Assembly (NCBI GenBank): GCA_017999895.1
Contig: JAGNKY010000004.1
Span: forward strand, 171,569 to 235,568
Direction of reading: 5' to 3'
Length of the DNA stretch: 64,000 nucleotides
Origin: Bacteroidales bacterium
GTDB taxonomy: Bacteria; Bacteroidota; Bacteroidia; Bacteroidales; VadinHA17
In this document: positions 47,261 to 56,197 of the stretch, piece by piece
Position numbering within the stretch: position 1 is the first letter of the stretch
Layout: every line of letters begins with the position of its first letter
The notes under the pieces: model-generated
The model's input: only the letters and a program-made list of their open reading frames with translations
The model's database searches: none
What the model was told of the DNA's origin: nothing
Translations under genes and position numbers: made by a program

Positions 47261-48166
47261 ATGTCGGGCGGATTGGGATGGAACGATGCTATAAAGGATT
47301 TTGAAACCTGGCTCAGGCTCGAAAAATCTTTATCACAAAACAGTATCGAAGCTTATTTACATGATATTTCGAGCCTGAAAGAATATATTGATTCAGAGGG
47401 TATAAATAAGACTCCCGGGCAGATTACCTTCAATGATCTTACCGATTTTATACTATGGCTTAACAAGAGAAATTCTAATGCTCGTACTCAGGCAAGAATT
47501 TTATCGGGAATAAGAGCTTTTTTTAGATATCTTATTATTGAAGGTGAGATAACTGAAAATCCCACCACTCTTATTGAATCACCAAAGCTTGGTTTTCACC
47601 TTCCGGAAGTCCTGACAATAAATGAGATTGAGAAGCTTCTCGATGCGATTGACCTTAGCAAACCCGAAGGCCACCGAAACAAGGCAATTATAGAAACGCT
47701 TTACGGGTCGGGATTAAGAGTTTCGGAGCTTGTGAATCTGAGAATTACAGATATTCACCGTGAAGAAGGTTTTCTTATAATTACAGGTAAAGGGAACAAG
47801 CAAAGGATGGTGCCCATAGGTTCACGTGCACTGAAAGAGATTGATCTTTATTTCGAACAAAGGAGGCTGATACCAAAAATATATGATGAAAATATAGTTT
47901 TTCTGAACAGAAGAGGAAGAAGGCTCACACGTGTTATGGTTTTCACAATAATTAAAGACCTTGCTTCCAGAGCGGGAATAAAAAAGAATATCAGTCCTCA
48001 CACACTCAGGCACTCCTTTGCCACTCACATGATTGAGGCCGGAGCCGATTTAAGGGCTGTCCAGGAAATGCTTGGTCATGAATCCATACTTACAACCGAA
48101 ATATATACTCACATAGACAGATCGTTCCTGAAAGAAACACTTGCCATGTATCATCCAAGGTCATAA
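47261..48166 (+). CDS. xerD: Tyrosine recombinase XerD
   Basis: A 301-residue site-specific recombinase that resolves chromosome dimers at dif during division. The N-terminal SAM-like DNA-binding domain is about residues 5-95. All catalytic residues are seen: Arg153 (GSGLRVSEL), Lys177 (TGKGNKQR), His247 and Arg250 (HTLRHSFATH), His273 (LGHESI) and Tyr282 (IYTHID). Length and spacing match chromosomal XerD rather than a mobile integrase, and no element ends are nearby. Confidence 0.93.
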   Translation: MSGGLGWNDAIKDFETWLRLEKSLSQNSIEAYLHDISSLKEYIDSEGINKTPGQITFNDLTDFILWLNKRNSNARTQARILSGIRAFFRYLIIEGEITENPTTLIESPKLGFHLPEVLTINEIEKLLDAIDLSKPEGHRNKAIIETLYGSGLRVSELVNLRITDIHREEGFLIITGKGNKQRMVPIGSRALKEIDLYFEQRRLIPKIYDENIVFLNRRGRRLTRVMVFTIIKDLASRAGIKKNISPHTLRHSFATHMIEAGADLRAVQEMLGHESILTTEIYTHIDRSFLKETLAMYHPRS

Positions 48167-48454
48167 AATAAATTTTTGCCCTTTAATAATAGTTTATTAA
48201 TTAACTCTCATATTTACTTTTTAGCCATATATTTACTATCTGGTGAGCTTACACAACCAAACGGTTTCAGATTGAATTATTTTACATGAATTATTTTAAT
48301 TTAGGCTATTGAATTCACAGGGTGGGCAAGTTTTCCTCTGCTCATCTTCAATGCTGTAATCTTTAATGATATTTTCCTTATAACATTTTAATATTTTTAT
48401 GTAAGTTTGCGACTAATTTTCAAAAAATTTAATAACATTCAAACAGATACGACC
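48167..48454 (+). other. Spacer between xerD and ppdK, no gene seen
   Basis: This 288-bp AT-rich region has no convincing gene. Near its end it holds the TAAGTTTG promoter-like site described separately. No terminator hairpin is clear after xerD. Confidence 0.5.
48402..48409 (+). promoter_or_regulatory. Putative -7 promoter element for ppdK
   Basis: TAAGTTTG matches TAnnTTTG 45 bp before the ppdK ATG. No TTTG is visible at the -33 distance. Confidence 0.45.
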
Positions 48455-51181
48455 ATGTCAAAGAAAAAAAGAGTCTACACTTTCGGAAATAAGACCGCCG
48501 AAGGCAATGCTGAAATGAAAAACCTTCTTGGCGGGAAAGGTGCCAACCTTGCCGAGATGTGCCTGCTTGGCCTCCCGGTGCCGGCCGGTTTTACGATTAC
48601 AACAGAAGCCTGCAATGAATATTATGCCAATAATTGCAAGCTTGATCCCGAACTAATGGACGAGGTATGGGAAGCTATGGCAAAGACTGAAAAGATAATG
48701 GGTATGAAATTTGGTGATTCTGAAAATCCGCTTTTGGTCTCGTGCCGTTCCGGAGCCCGCAGGTCAATGCCGGGAATGATGGATACTGTTCTTAATATAG
48801 GACTTTGTTCGACAACAATTCCAGGTTTGTTGAAAAAAACCAATAATCCTCGCTTTGTATGGGATTCATACAGGAGACTTATCATGATGTATGCCGATGT
48901 TGTAATGGAAAAAGCTGAAGGAATCGAGCCTCCCGACGGTAAAGGCATTCGTAAACAGCTTGATGATATACTTGACGAATATAAACGTTCAAAAGGATAT
49001 AAGTCTGACACTGAACTTACGGCTGACGACCTGAAATTTCTTTCGGAAAAATTCAAGGAAAAGATAAAGGAAGTTCTTGGTAAACCTTTTCCTGATGATC
49101 CAAAGGAACAGCTTGAAGGCAGCATTCAAGCCGTATTTAAAAGCTGGAACGGTAAAAAGGCCGTTGCTTATCGCAGAATAGAAGGTATTCCTGACGACTG
49201 GGGTACAGCTGTAACTGTTCAGGCGATGGTATTCGGGAATATGGGCGACACTTCGGCCACTGGCGTTGCTTTTACTCGCAATCCGGCAACCGGAGAAAAC
49301 CAGTTCTACGGGGAATGGCTTATAAACGCTCAGGGTGAAGACGTTGTTGCAGGAATAAGAACTCCCAATCCACTTAACAATGCAACTAAAAATGAACAGA
49401 ACAAGCATCTAAAGAGCATGGAAGAAGCTATGCCTGAAACATATAAAGAACTCTGTAAAATACGTGAGATACTTGAAAAAGCTTTTCGCGACATGCTTGA
49501 TATAGAATTTACCATACAGGAAAAGAAACTTTATATTCTTCAGTGTCGTGTAGGAAAACGTACAGGTACGGCTGCACTTAATATGGCTATGGATATGCTT
49601 AAAGAAGGTCTCATTGATGAAAAAACTGCCGTATTGAGAGTTGATCCTTCCCAGCTTGATGAACTTTTGCATCCAATATGCGACCCGGAAGAGGAGAAAA
49701 AAGTTAGTGTGCTTGTAAAAGGCTTGCCAGCAGGCCCAGGCGCCGCAGTCGGTAAAGCGGTCTTTACTGCCGAGGATGCAGTGGCGTGGGCACGCAGAGG
49801 AGAGAAAGTTATTCTTGTTCGTGAAGAAACGAATCCTGAAGATGTTGAAGGGATGCGTGCTGCAGTTGGTATTCTTACAGCTCGAGGAGGAATGACATCT
49901 CACGCCGCACTTGTCGCCCGTGGCTGGGGTAAGTGTTGCATTGTTGGTGCAGGAGCCCTGATAGTTGATTCAAAAAATAAAATTGCTAAAGTTGCAGGAA
50001 CCGGACAGGTAATAAAAGAAGGAGATGTGCTTACGCTTAACGGGACAAAAGGAAATGTATATCTTGGAAGTCTGAAGCTTATGGATGCATCGGAAAATCC
50101 GCGCTTCAAAGAATTTATGAAATTAGTTGACAAATATCGTAAGATGGGTGTTCGCACTAATGCCGACACTCCTGAAGATGCGAAAGTTGCACGCGATTTC
50201 GGCGCTGAAGGAATTGGACTTTTCCGAACAGAACACATGTTTTATGGTAAAAACTCAGAGGAGCCTCTGTTCCTACTCCGTAAGATGATTCTCAGTGTTG
50301 AAGAAACCGAACGTAGAAAGGCTCTCGACGAACTATTTCCTTATGTAAAAAAGGACATCAAAGAGACTATGAATGCGATGGATGGACTTCCTGTGACAAT
50401 ACGCCTTCTTGATCCGCCTCTCCATGAGTTTGTGCCACAAAGCCCTGAAAAACAAGCCGAACTTGCAAAATCGTTAGGGATAAAGCCTGAGGATGTTGCA
50501 AAACGCGGCGAAGCACTTCACGAATCAAATCCAATGATGGGTCATAGAGGCGTGCGACTGGGTATTACATATCCGGAAATTTCTGAGATGCAACTAAGAG
50601 CAATCTTCGAAGCCGCTGCCGAACTTATTAAAGAAGGCAAAAAGCCATACCCGGAAATAATGGTCCCTGTAACATGCGATGTATCTGAACTCGATTTCAC
50701 TAAAAACATAACAGATAAAATTTACGACGAAGTATGTAAAAAATACAACCTTAAAAGCATCGAATACAAATATGGGACTATGATTGAAATTCCACGTGCG
50801 TGCCTGCTCTCCGACAGAATGGCTAAAACAGCTGAATTCTTCTCATTCGGCACAAACGACCTTACTCAAATGACATTCGGCTTTAGCCGCGACGATATAG
50901 GTGCATTCCTGAACGATTATCTCGAGAAAAAATTACTTTCAGCCGATCCGTTCCAAACAATTGACCAGGACGGCGTGGGCCAGCTTATCAAAATGTCGGT
51001 TGAGAAAGGCCGTTCTACAAGGCCAAATCTTAAAATTGGCATCTGCGGTGAACAGGGCGGTGACCCTGCATCAGTGGAGTTCTGCTTCAAAACCGGACTT
51101 ACTTACGTAAGCTGCTCACCATTCAGAGTGCCAATTGCAAGACTCGCAGCTGCACATGCTTCAATAAAATTCTCAAAGTGA
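48455..51181 (+). CDS. ppdK: Pyruvate, phosphate dikinase
   Basis: A 908-residue enzyme that interconverts pyruvate, ATP and phosphate with PEP, AMP and pyrophosphate. The N-terminal nucleotide domain has LGGKGANLAEM and CRSGARRSMPGMMDTVLNIG. The swivelling domain has the phosphohistidine His483 in GGMTSHAALVARG. The C-terminal PEP/pyruvate domain has GLFRTEHMF and the FSFGTNDLTQMTFGFSRDD stretch with GICGEQGG. The ATG at 48455 yields the expected N-terminus; an upstream start would add 16 residues and sit inside the promoter. A strong terminator follows at 51199. Confidence 0.96.
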   Translation: MSKKKRVYTFGNKTAEGNAEMKNLLGGKGANLAEMCLLGLPVPAGFTITTEACNEYYANNCKLDPELMDEVWEAMAKTEKIMGMKFGDSENPLLVSCRSGARRSMPGMMDTVLNIGLCSTTIPGLLKKTNNPRFVWDSYRRLIMMYADVVMEKAEGIEPPDGKGIRKQLDDILDEYKRSKGYKSDTELTADDLKFLSEKFKEKIKEVLGKPFPDDPKEQLEGSIQAVFKSWNGKKAVAYRRIEGIPDDWGTAVTVQAMVFGNMGDTSATGVAFTRNPATGENQFYGEWLINAQGEDVVAGIRTPNPLNNATKNEQNKHLKSMEEAMPETYKELCKIREILEKAFRDMLDIEFTIQEKKLYILQCRVGKRTGTAALNMAMDMLKEGLIDEKTAVLRVDPSQLDELLHPICDPEEEKKVSVLVKGLPAGPGAAVGKAVFTAEDAVAWARRGEKVILVREETNPEDVEGMRAAVGILTARGGMTSHAALVARGWGKCCIVGAGALIVDSKNKIAKVAGTGQVIKEGDVLTLNGTKGNVYLGSLKLMDASENPRFKEFMKLVDKYRKMGVRTNADTPEDAKVARDFGAEGIGLFRTEHMFYGKNSEEPLFLLRKMILSVEETERRKALDELFPYVKKDIKETMNAMDGLPVTIRLLDPPLHEFVPQSPEKQAELAKSLGIKPEDVAKRGEALHESNPMMGHRGVRLGITYPEISEMQLRAIFEAAAELIKEGKKPYPEIMVPVTCDVSELDFTKNITDKIYDEVCKKYNLKSIEYKYGTMIEIPRACLLSDRMAKTAEFFSFGTNDLTQMTFGFSRDDIGAFLNDYLEKKLLSADPFQTIDQDGVGQLIKMSVEKGRSTRPNLKIGICGEQGGDPASVEFCFKTGLTYVSCSPFRVPIARLAAAHASIKFSK

Positions 51182-51198
51182 AAACTCATTATATAAAT

Positions 51199-51235
51199 AA
51201 AATGTCCCGTTATTTGACGGGACATTTTATTTTTA
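51199..51235 (+). terminator. Rho-independent terminator after ppdK
   Basis: A perfect 12-bp inverted repeat (51199-51210 and 51217-51228) with a six-base loop TATTTG, followed by an AT-rich run with TTTTT. It lies 18 bp after the ppdK stop. Confidence 0.85.
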
Positions 51236-51316
51236 AAACTTATTGTTCAAAAAACCATTCAAATCTTTTCCCAATAAATATTATTAAAATAGATTCTATC
51301 TGTACTCTTTTTTAAC

Positions 51317-51324
51317 TAACTTTG
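51317..51324 (+). promoter_or_regulatory. Putative -7 promoter element for plsY
   Basis: TAACTTTG, a TAnnTTTG match about 97 bp before the plsY ATG, placing the start of transcription after the ppdK terminator. No -33 is clear. Confidence 0.4.
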
Positions 51325-51402
51325 ATACAATTTTTTCAAAATACTATTAAAAGGTAAAATTATTTTTTATGGATCGATTCTGCTGAGCATTAATAAAAAC
51401 TC

Positions 51403-51411
51403 AAAAGGAGG
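51403..51411 (+). promoter_or_regulatory. Strong Shine-Dalgarno for plsY
   Basis: AAAAGGAGG lies nine bases before the ATG at 51421. It is close to the ideal anti-16S match, whereas most genes in this window lack such a site. Confidence 0.6.
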
Positions 51412-51420
51412 AATTTTTTA

Positions 51421-52056
51421 ATGAGTATCATAAATTTAATCTTGGTTATAATCGCCGGTTATCTGCTCGGTTCAATACCCTCAGCTGTATGGGCGGGTAA
51501 AATTTTCCACGGCATCAATATAAGAAAATACGGAAGCGGAAATGCAGGAGCAACTAATGTTATAAGAATTCTGGGCTGGAAAACAGGAATCCCGGTATTG
51601 GTTATTGATATTGCCAAAGGCTGGCTTGCAGCTTCATTACCGTTATTTTTAAAATTTGCCGGAAACGGAAGCAATGAAATAATTACCTTGCAGATATTAG
51701 GAGGAATCGCTGCAATTGCCGGTCATCTATTCCCTCTTTTCGCCGGTTTCAAAGGAGGAAAGGGCGTAGGGACATCAGTAGGAGTACTGCTCGCTCTCAA
51801 CCCTTTGCTTACACTTTCCTGTCTGACAATATTCATGGTTGTACTTCTTATAACAGGTTATGTTTCATTATCGTCAATAAGCTTCGCAATAGTTTTCCCA
51901 CTCCTGCTTTTTACAGTATTTAAAATCCCATCTGCAGTTTTTAAAATCTTTTCAATACTTATAGCAGCCTTGATTATTTTCACCCATAGAACAAATATCA
52001 AGCGACTTTTAAAAGGAGAAGAATCAAAATTTCTTAATTTAAAGAAAAAGAATTAA
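51421..52056 (+). CDS. plsY: Acyl-phosphate:glycerol-3-phosphate acyltransferase
   Basis: A 211-residue inner-membrane enzyme with five or so membrane segments. It acylates glycerol 3-phosphate from acyl-phosphate, the first step of phospholipid synthesis. The three family motifs are visible: GSIPSAVWAGK with GSGNAGATN, GHLFPLFAGFKGGKGV and the late THRTNIKRLLKGEE. It has its own promoter-like site and a strong ribosome site. It converges with lemA after a 20-bp gap. Confidence 0.95.
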   Translation: MSIINLILVIIAGYLLGSIPSAVWAGKIFHGINIRKYGSGNAGATNVIRILGWKTGIPVLVIDIAKGWLAASLPLFLKFAGNGSNEIITLQILGGIAAIAGHLFPLFAGFKGGKGVGTSVGVLLALNPLLTLSCLTIFMVVLLITGYVSLSSISFAIVFPLLLFTVFKIPSAVFKIFSILIAALIIFTHRTNIKRLLKGEESKFLNLKKKN

Positions 52057-52076
52057 ATTAAATACCCCCTATTATC

Positions 52077-52637
52077 TTAAAATCTAATCTGCGGAGGTTG
52101 TTCTACAGTCGATTTCTCATCCCCCAGTTCGAACATCGGCTCACGCTTGAAATTAAACAATATAGCAATTATATTTGAAGGGAACATTTCAACAGCGACG
52201 TTTAATTCTTTCGTTGCCAAATTAAACTTTTTTCTTGCCTCTGCCAGTTTGTTTTCAATACTGGTTATTTCATTCTGGAGATTCATAAAATTCTGATTAG
52301 CTTTTAGATTGGGATATGCTTCCAATGAAACCTTTAGACTTTCAAGCGCTGCAGAAAGTTTCGTTTCGGCTGCAATCTTCTCATTGATTGTTTTTGCCTT
52401 AATAGCACCGGCACGTGCTTCTGTTACTTCATTGAGCAAGCCACGCTCATGACTCATATATCCCTTTACCGATTCAACAAGTTGATTAACAAGGTCATGC
52501 CTCTGCCTTAATATCACATCAATATCGGCAAAAGCTTGCTCACGATTGTTACGAAGCCGTACTAACCTGTTATAAATGAATACGGATATCAGAAAGAGAA
52601 CTAAAAGAATTACAAGAAAAATTATAAATAAAGCCAT
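52077..52637 (-). CDS. LemA family protein
   Basis: A 186-residue membrane protein with one N-terminal transmembrane helix (about residues 2-25) and a long helical body. Motifs are YNRLVRLRNNREQAFADIDVILRQRHDLVNQLVESVKGY, a LemA hallmark, and a YPNLKANQNF segment. The function of LemA is not known in detail. It ends with a Pro-rich tail and converges with plsY. Confidence 0.92.
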   Translation of the reverse strand: MALFIIFLVILLVLFLISVFIYNRLVRLRNNREQAFADIDVILRQRHDLVNQLVESVKGYMSHERGLLNEVTEARAGAIKAKTINEKIAAETKLSAALESLKVSLEAYPNLKANQNFMNLQNEITSIENKLAEARKKFNLATKELNVAVEMFPSNIIAILFNFKREPMFELGDEKSTVEQPPQIRF

Positions 52638-52814
52638 TTTAAAAAATTAATTCACATTAAACATAAACCTAAATTCATTACAAATATAAAATATTACTAT
52701 ATTTCACTTCCGAAAGATTAATTTGAATATAATAAAATATCTTGTCTTTTTAATACGATCATTTTTTAAAATAAACAAGATAATATTTGTGACAAACCAA
52801 ATACAAATAATAAA

Positions 52815-55643
52815 ATGAGAAAAAGTGTAAAAAGTACACATAATGTACAGAAAACAACAAAAAAAATTTTTCGAGATCCTCAGACAAATATATTTCATGA
52901 ATCATGTCAGGCCGAAAAACGAAAAGAAAGTTCCTGGCAATACTTACAGTTATTCGTCAACAATGTTTTTATTCTTTTATTGATGTTGATGTCACTTGTG
53001 ATATTTTCGGCATGTACCGGAGGAAATGAAAAGGAACCTGCACGTATTAATATTGCAACTGTTGCAAAAGCTACTTCATCAGGACGACCCGGGACTTCAT
53101 TAACAGCCCTGAATGACGGCAGAACTTTAAATCGGGATGAAACTACAAGAACAAGACCCGAATTTGTTATTTTGCGACCCGGCTCACCCTGGGTTCAATA
53201 TGAATGGGATCGTCCTGTTACTATCGGAGAAACAGATATCTTCTGGTGGTCTGATAATAACCGGATACGACTCCCGAAGAACTGTATAATAAAATATTGG
53301 AATGGAAACGAATTTATTCCTGTAGAAAACCAGTCGGGTCCCACATTTAAAGAAAATGAATTTGACAATGTTACATTCAATGAAATAAGTACGGCAAAAC
53401 TACGTCTCGAGCTTGAAACAGATACTAATTCATCAGCAGCTATTCTCGAATGGGCTGTTTATGCTTCTCCTTTTTCTCCTCCCCTTCCTGCAGTTGTTGA
53501 TGCCGGCGACGACAGGATTGTTCTTATCAACGGGAAAACATATCTTTCGGCCGACATTAAATCGGCTTATCCTGTGAAAAAGAGATTCTGGATAGCCAAA
53601 GAAGCAACCGGGAAAGTAACATTTGCCAATTCAAAATCACCGGTCACTACTGCCACTTTTGATAAAACCGGGGCCTATACTCTTGCCTTTAAAACAATAA
53701 TAACCGACAAAATTCCTTCTGAATCTCCGGTAAAGGTTAAGGTAATTTCACCACCGCCCGAAAAAAGACTTGAAGTCGTTTATACCACTCGTTATAAAAT
53801 TAACAGTCCGTTATGGAGTGCAAGAGCCAAAGCAATCATAGTTAACTGGATTCCTCACTGTATAAAACAAATAGAAAGGACTGACCTGAAAATAGGCCAG
53901 GGGGGCCTTGATAATTTTATCGAAGCAGGGAAGGCTCTTCGCGGCGAACCTCATGGAAAACATAAGGGTTATGTCTTCTCGAATGCATGGGTTCATCAGA
54001 CTGTCGAATCAATGTGCATTGCCTTAATGATTGATCCTCAGGGTGACAGAGAAATCATTTCAGCTCAGGAAAATATGAAAAAAACTCTCGAAAAATGGAT
54101 TCCCATTATTCTGGCTGCACAGGAACCCGACGGTTATCTTCATACTGCATGGACACTCCGCGACACTACAAGGTGGAAAAGCAGATGGGCACCCGAAACA
54201 AGGCCTAACCATGAAGGCTATGTTGCAGGATACTTCATCGAATCGGCAATAAATCACTATATGCTTACTGAAGGAAAAGACAGAAGACTTTATGATGCAG
54301 CCAAGAAGCTCGCCGACTGCTGGGCCGACAACATTGGACCTGGCAAAAAAGAATGGTGGGATGAACATGAAGAGATGGAACAGGCTTTAATCCGATTCGG
54401 CAGGTTTGTTAACGATATGGAAGGAGAAGGAAAAGGTAACAAATATATTGAACTTGCAAAATTTCTCATGGACTGTCGTGGCGGAGGAAATGAATACAGT
54501 CAAAGTCATGTCCCTGTAATACAGCAGTATGAGGCAGTAGGCCATGCGGTCAGGGCTGTTTACCTCTATTCGGCTATGGCCGATATTGCCGCCGAAAAAA
54601 ATGACGTTGATTACCATTCAGCAGCAATGTCACTATGGGATAATATCGTAAATAAGAAATATTACATTACCGGCGGCATTGGCAGCGGTGAAACTTCGGA
54701 AGGCTTCGGACCCAATTATTCCCTGAGAAACAATGCCTACTGCGAGTCGTGTTCAAGTTGCGGACTTATATTTTTCCAGTATAAGATGAATCTTGCATGG
54801 CATGATGCAAAATTCGCCGACCTCTATGAGGAAACAATGTATAATGCTTTACTCGGCGCCCTCGACCTTGAAGGCAAGAATTTTACATATACAAATGAAC
54901 TCAATTCCTCCAGATCGAGATACGACTGGCACGTATGCCCCTGCTGCGTAGGTAATATTCCAAGAACATTACTTATGATTCCCACCTGGACTTACGTAAA
55001 AAGTGATTCGGGTTTATACGTGAACATGTTTACTGGAAGTACTATAAAAGTTGACAGAGTTGCAGGAACAGATGTTGAGATGGTTCAGGAAACAGACTAC
55101 CCGTGGAGCGGCAAAATAAAAATTACAGTCAATCCGCTTGAATCAAAAGATTTTTCTGTTTTTGTAAGGATTCCCAATCGTCATACCAGCGAACTTTATT
55201 CGCCTGTTCCTGAAGTTAAAGGATATAAATCATTCAAAATAAATGGTGAAAATGTTTCACCTGAGATTGTAAGAGGCTATGCTGAAATAAGGCGTATATG
55301 GAAAAAGGGAGATATTATCGAACTTGAACTGCCTATGGAAGTTCAAATTGTGACGGCAGATGAAAGGATTGAGGCCGACCGTGGCAGAATAGCGATGAAA
55401 TTCGGACCTCTGGTTTATGATGTCGAGGAGGTTGACCAGAAGGATATACATCAGCCGGTTGGCTCAGGGCCTTTTGTTGCAGAATGGAATCCATCTCTTC
55501 TTGGCGGAGTTGTCGTTATAAAAGGCAGATGGGCCGACGGTTCCAATCTGGTTGCAATACCCTATTATGCTCGTAACAACAGAAACCCGAAACCGGTAAC
55601 TGAATATCGTGAAGGTTCAATAGTGTGGATAAAGAAAAACTAA
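52815..55643 (+). CDS. GH127-type (DUF1680) glycoside hydrolase lipoprotein
   Basis: A 942-residue exported glycosidase. A lipoprotein signal ends at VIFSAC with Cys67, but 45 residues precede its hydrophobic core, longer than normal, so the start may lie further in. A discoidin (F5/8C)-like sugar-binding domain (about 75-225), an Ig-like strand region (230-310) and an alpha/alpha-barrel catalytic domain (about 320-760) follow. Glu644 and Cys646 (CESCSSCG) and the adjacent Cys710-Cys711 (CPCCVGN) match the zinc and nucleophile cysteines of GH127 beta-L-arabinofuranosidases. The substrate cannot be assigned. No SusC/SusD genes are near. It is 5 bp before the nitroreductase. Confidence 0.85.
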   Translation: MRKSVKSTHNVQKTTKKIFRDPQTNIFHESCQAEKRKESSWQYLQLFVNNVFILLLMLMSLVIFSACTGGNEKEPARINIATVAKATSSGRPGTSLTALNDGRTLNRDETTRTRPEFVILRPGSPWVQYEWDRPVTIGETDIFWWSDNNRIRLPKNCIIKYWNGNEFIPVENQSGPTFKENEFDNVTFNEISTAKLRLELETDTNSSAAILEWAVYASPFSPPLPAVVDAGDDRIVLINGKTYLSADIKSAYPVKKRFWIAKEATGKVTFANSKSPVTTATFDKTGAYTLAFKTIITDKIPSESPVKVKVISPPPEKRLEVVYTTRYKINSPLWSARAKAIIVNWIPHCIKQIERTDLKIGQGGLDNFIEAGKALRGEPHGKHKGYVFSNAWVHQTVESMCIALMIDPQGDREIISAQENMKKTLEKWIPIILAAQEPDGYLHTAWTLRDTTRWKSRWAPETRPNHEGYVAGYFIESAINHYMLTEGKDRRLYDAAKKLADCWADNIGPGKKEWWDEHEEMEQALIRFGRFVNDMEGEGKGNKYIELAKFLMDCRGGGNEYSQSHVPVIQQYEAVGHAVRAVYLYSAMADIAAEKNDVDYHSAAMSLWDNIVNKKYYITGGIGSGETSEGFGPNYSLRNNAYCESCSSCGLIFFQYKMNLAWHDAKFADLYEETMYNALLGALDLEGKNFTYTNELNSSRSRYDWHVCPCCVGNIPRTLLMIPTWTYVKSDSGLYVNMFTGSTIKVDRVAGTDVEMVQETDYPWSGKIKITVNPLESKDFSVFVRIPNRHTSELYSPVPEVKGYKSFKINGENVSPEIVRGYAEIRRIWKKGDIIELELPMEVQIVTADERIEADRGRIAMKFGPLVYDVEEVDQKDIHQPVGSGPFVAEWNPSLLGGVVVIKGRWADGSNLVAIPYYARNNRNPKPVTEYREGSIVWIKKN

Positions 55644-55648
55644 GTTTT

Positions 55649-56197
55649 ATGGACGGTAAAGAAATTCTTGATTTAATACGTAAGCGACAGAGCGACAGAA
55701 GTTATTTAGACAAGCCTGTTGAGAAGGAAAAGCTCGATAGGATACTTGAAGCGGGAAGGCTTGCTCCTTCAGCATGTAACGCACAACCATGGAAGTTTAT
55801 TCTTGTTGACGATATACATTTGTTAAACCAACTTGCAGAAGCTGCTTCGGCACGGTTACTGGGGATGAACAGCTTCGTAAAACAGGCTCCCATTCAAATT
55901 GTCATCGTACGTGAAAAACCTAATTTATCATCAAAAATCGGTTCGACTATAAAAAGTAAAGATTATTCTCTTATTGATATTGGATTGGCTGCTGGAAATA
56001 TCTGCCTTCAGGCAACGGCAGAAGGCCTTGGCTCGTGCATTATCGGCTGGTTTGATGAAAAAATGGTTAGAAAAATTTTAAATATTCCTTCATCAAAGAG
56101 AGTGGAGCTTATAATAACTATAGGATATCCTGCCGGACCAATAAGGGATAAGAAAAGGAAACCACCTCAGGAAGTAATTTCATACAACAGTTACTAG
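55649..56197 (+). CDS. Nitroreductase family protein
   Basis: A 182-residue flavoprotein of the nitroreductase superfamily. The N-terminus RKRQSDRSYLDKPVEKEKLDRILEAGRLAPSACNAQPWKF is the FMN-binding signature, and the middle has the DIGLAAGNICLQATAEGLGSCIIGWFDE stretch. It likely uses NAD(P)H to reduce nitro or quinone compounds. I prefer the ATG at 55649; a GTG at 55625 would overlap the GH127 gene by 19 bp. Its stop abuts that of the aminotransferase on the opposite strand. Confidence 0.88.
   Translation: MDGKEILDLIRKRQSDRSYLDKPVEKEKLDRILEAGRLAPSACNAQPWKFILVDDIHLLNQLAEAASARLLGMNSFVKQAPIQIVIVREKPNLSSKIGSTIKSKDYSLIDIGLAAGNICLQATAEGLGSCIIGWFDEKMVRKILNIPSSKRVELIITIGYPAGPIRDKKRKPPQEVISYNSY

Noticed and set aside
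47261..48166. XerD as a mobile-element integrase
   Set aside because: Length, motif spacing and core-gene neighbours fit the chromosomal recombinase, and no element ends or cargo are seen.
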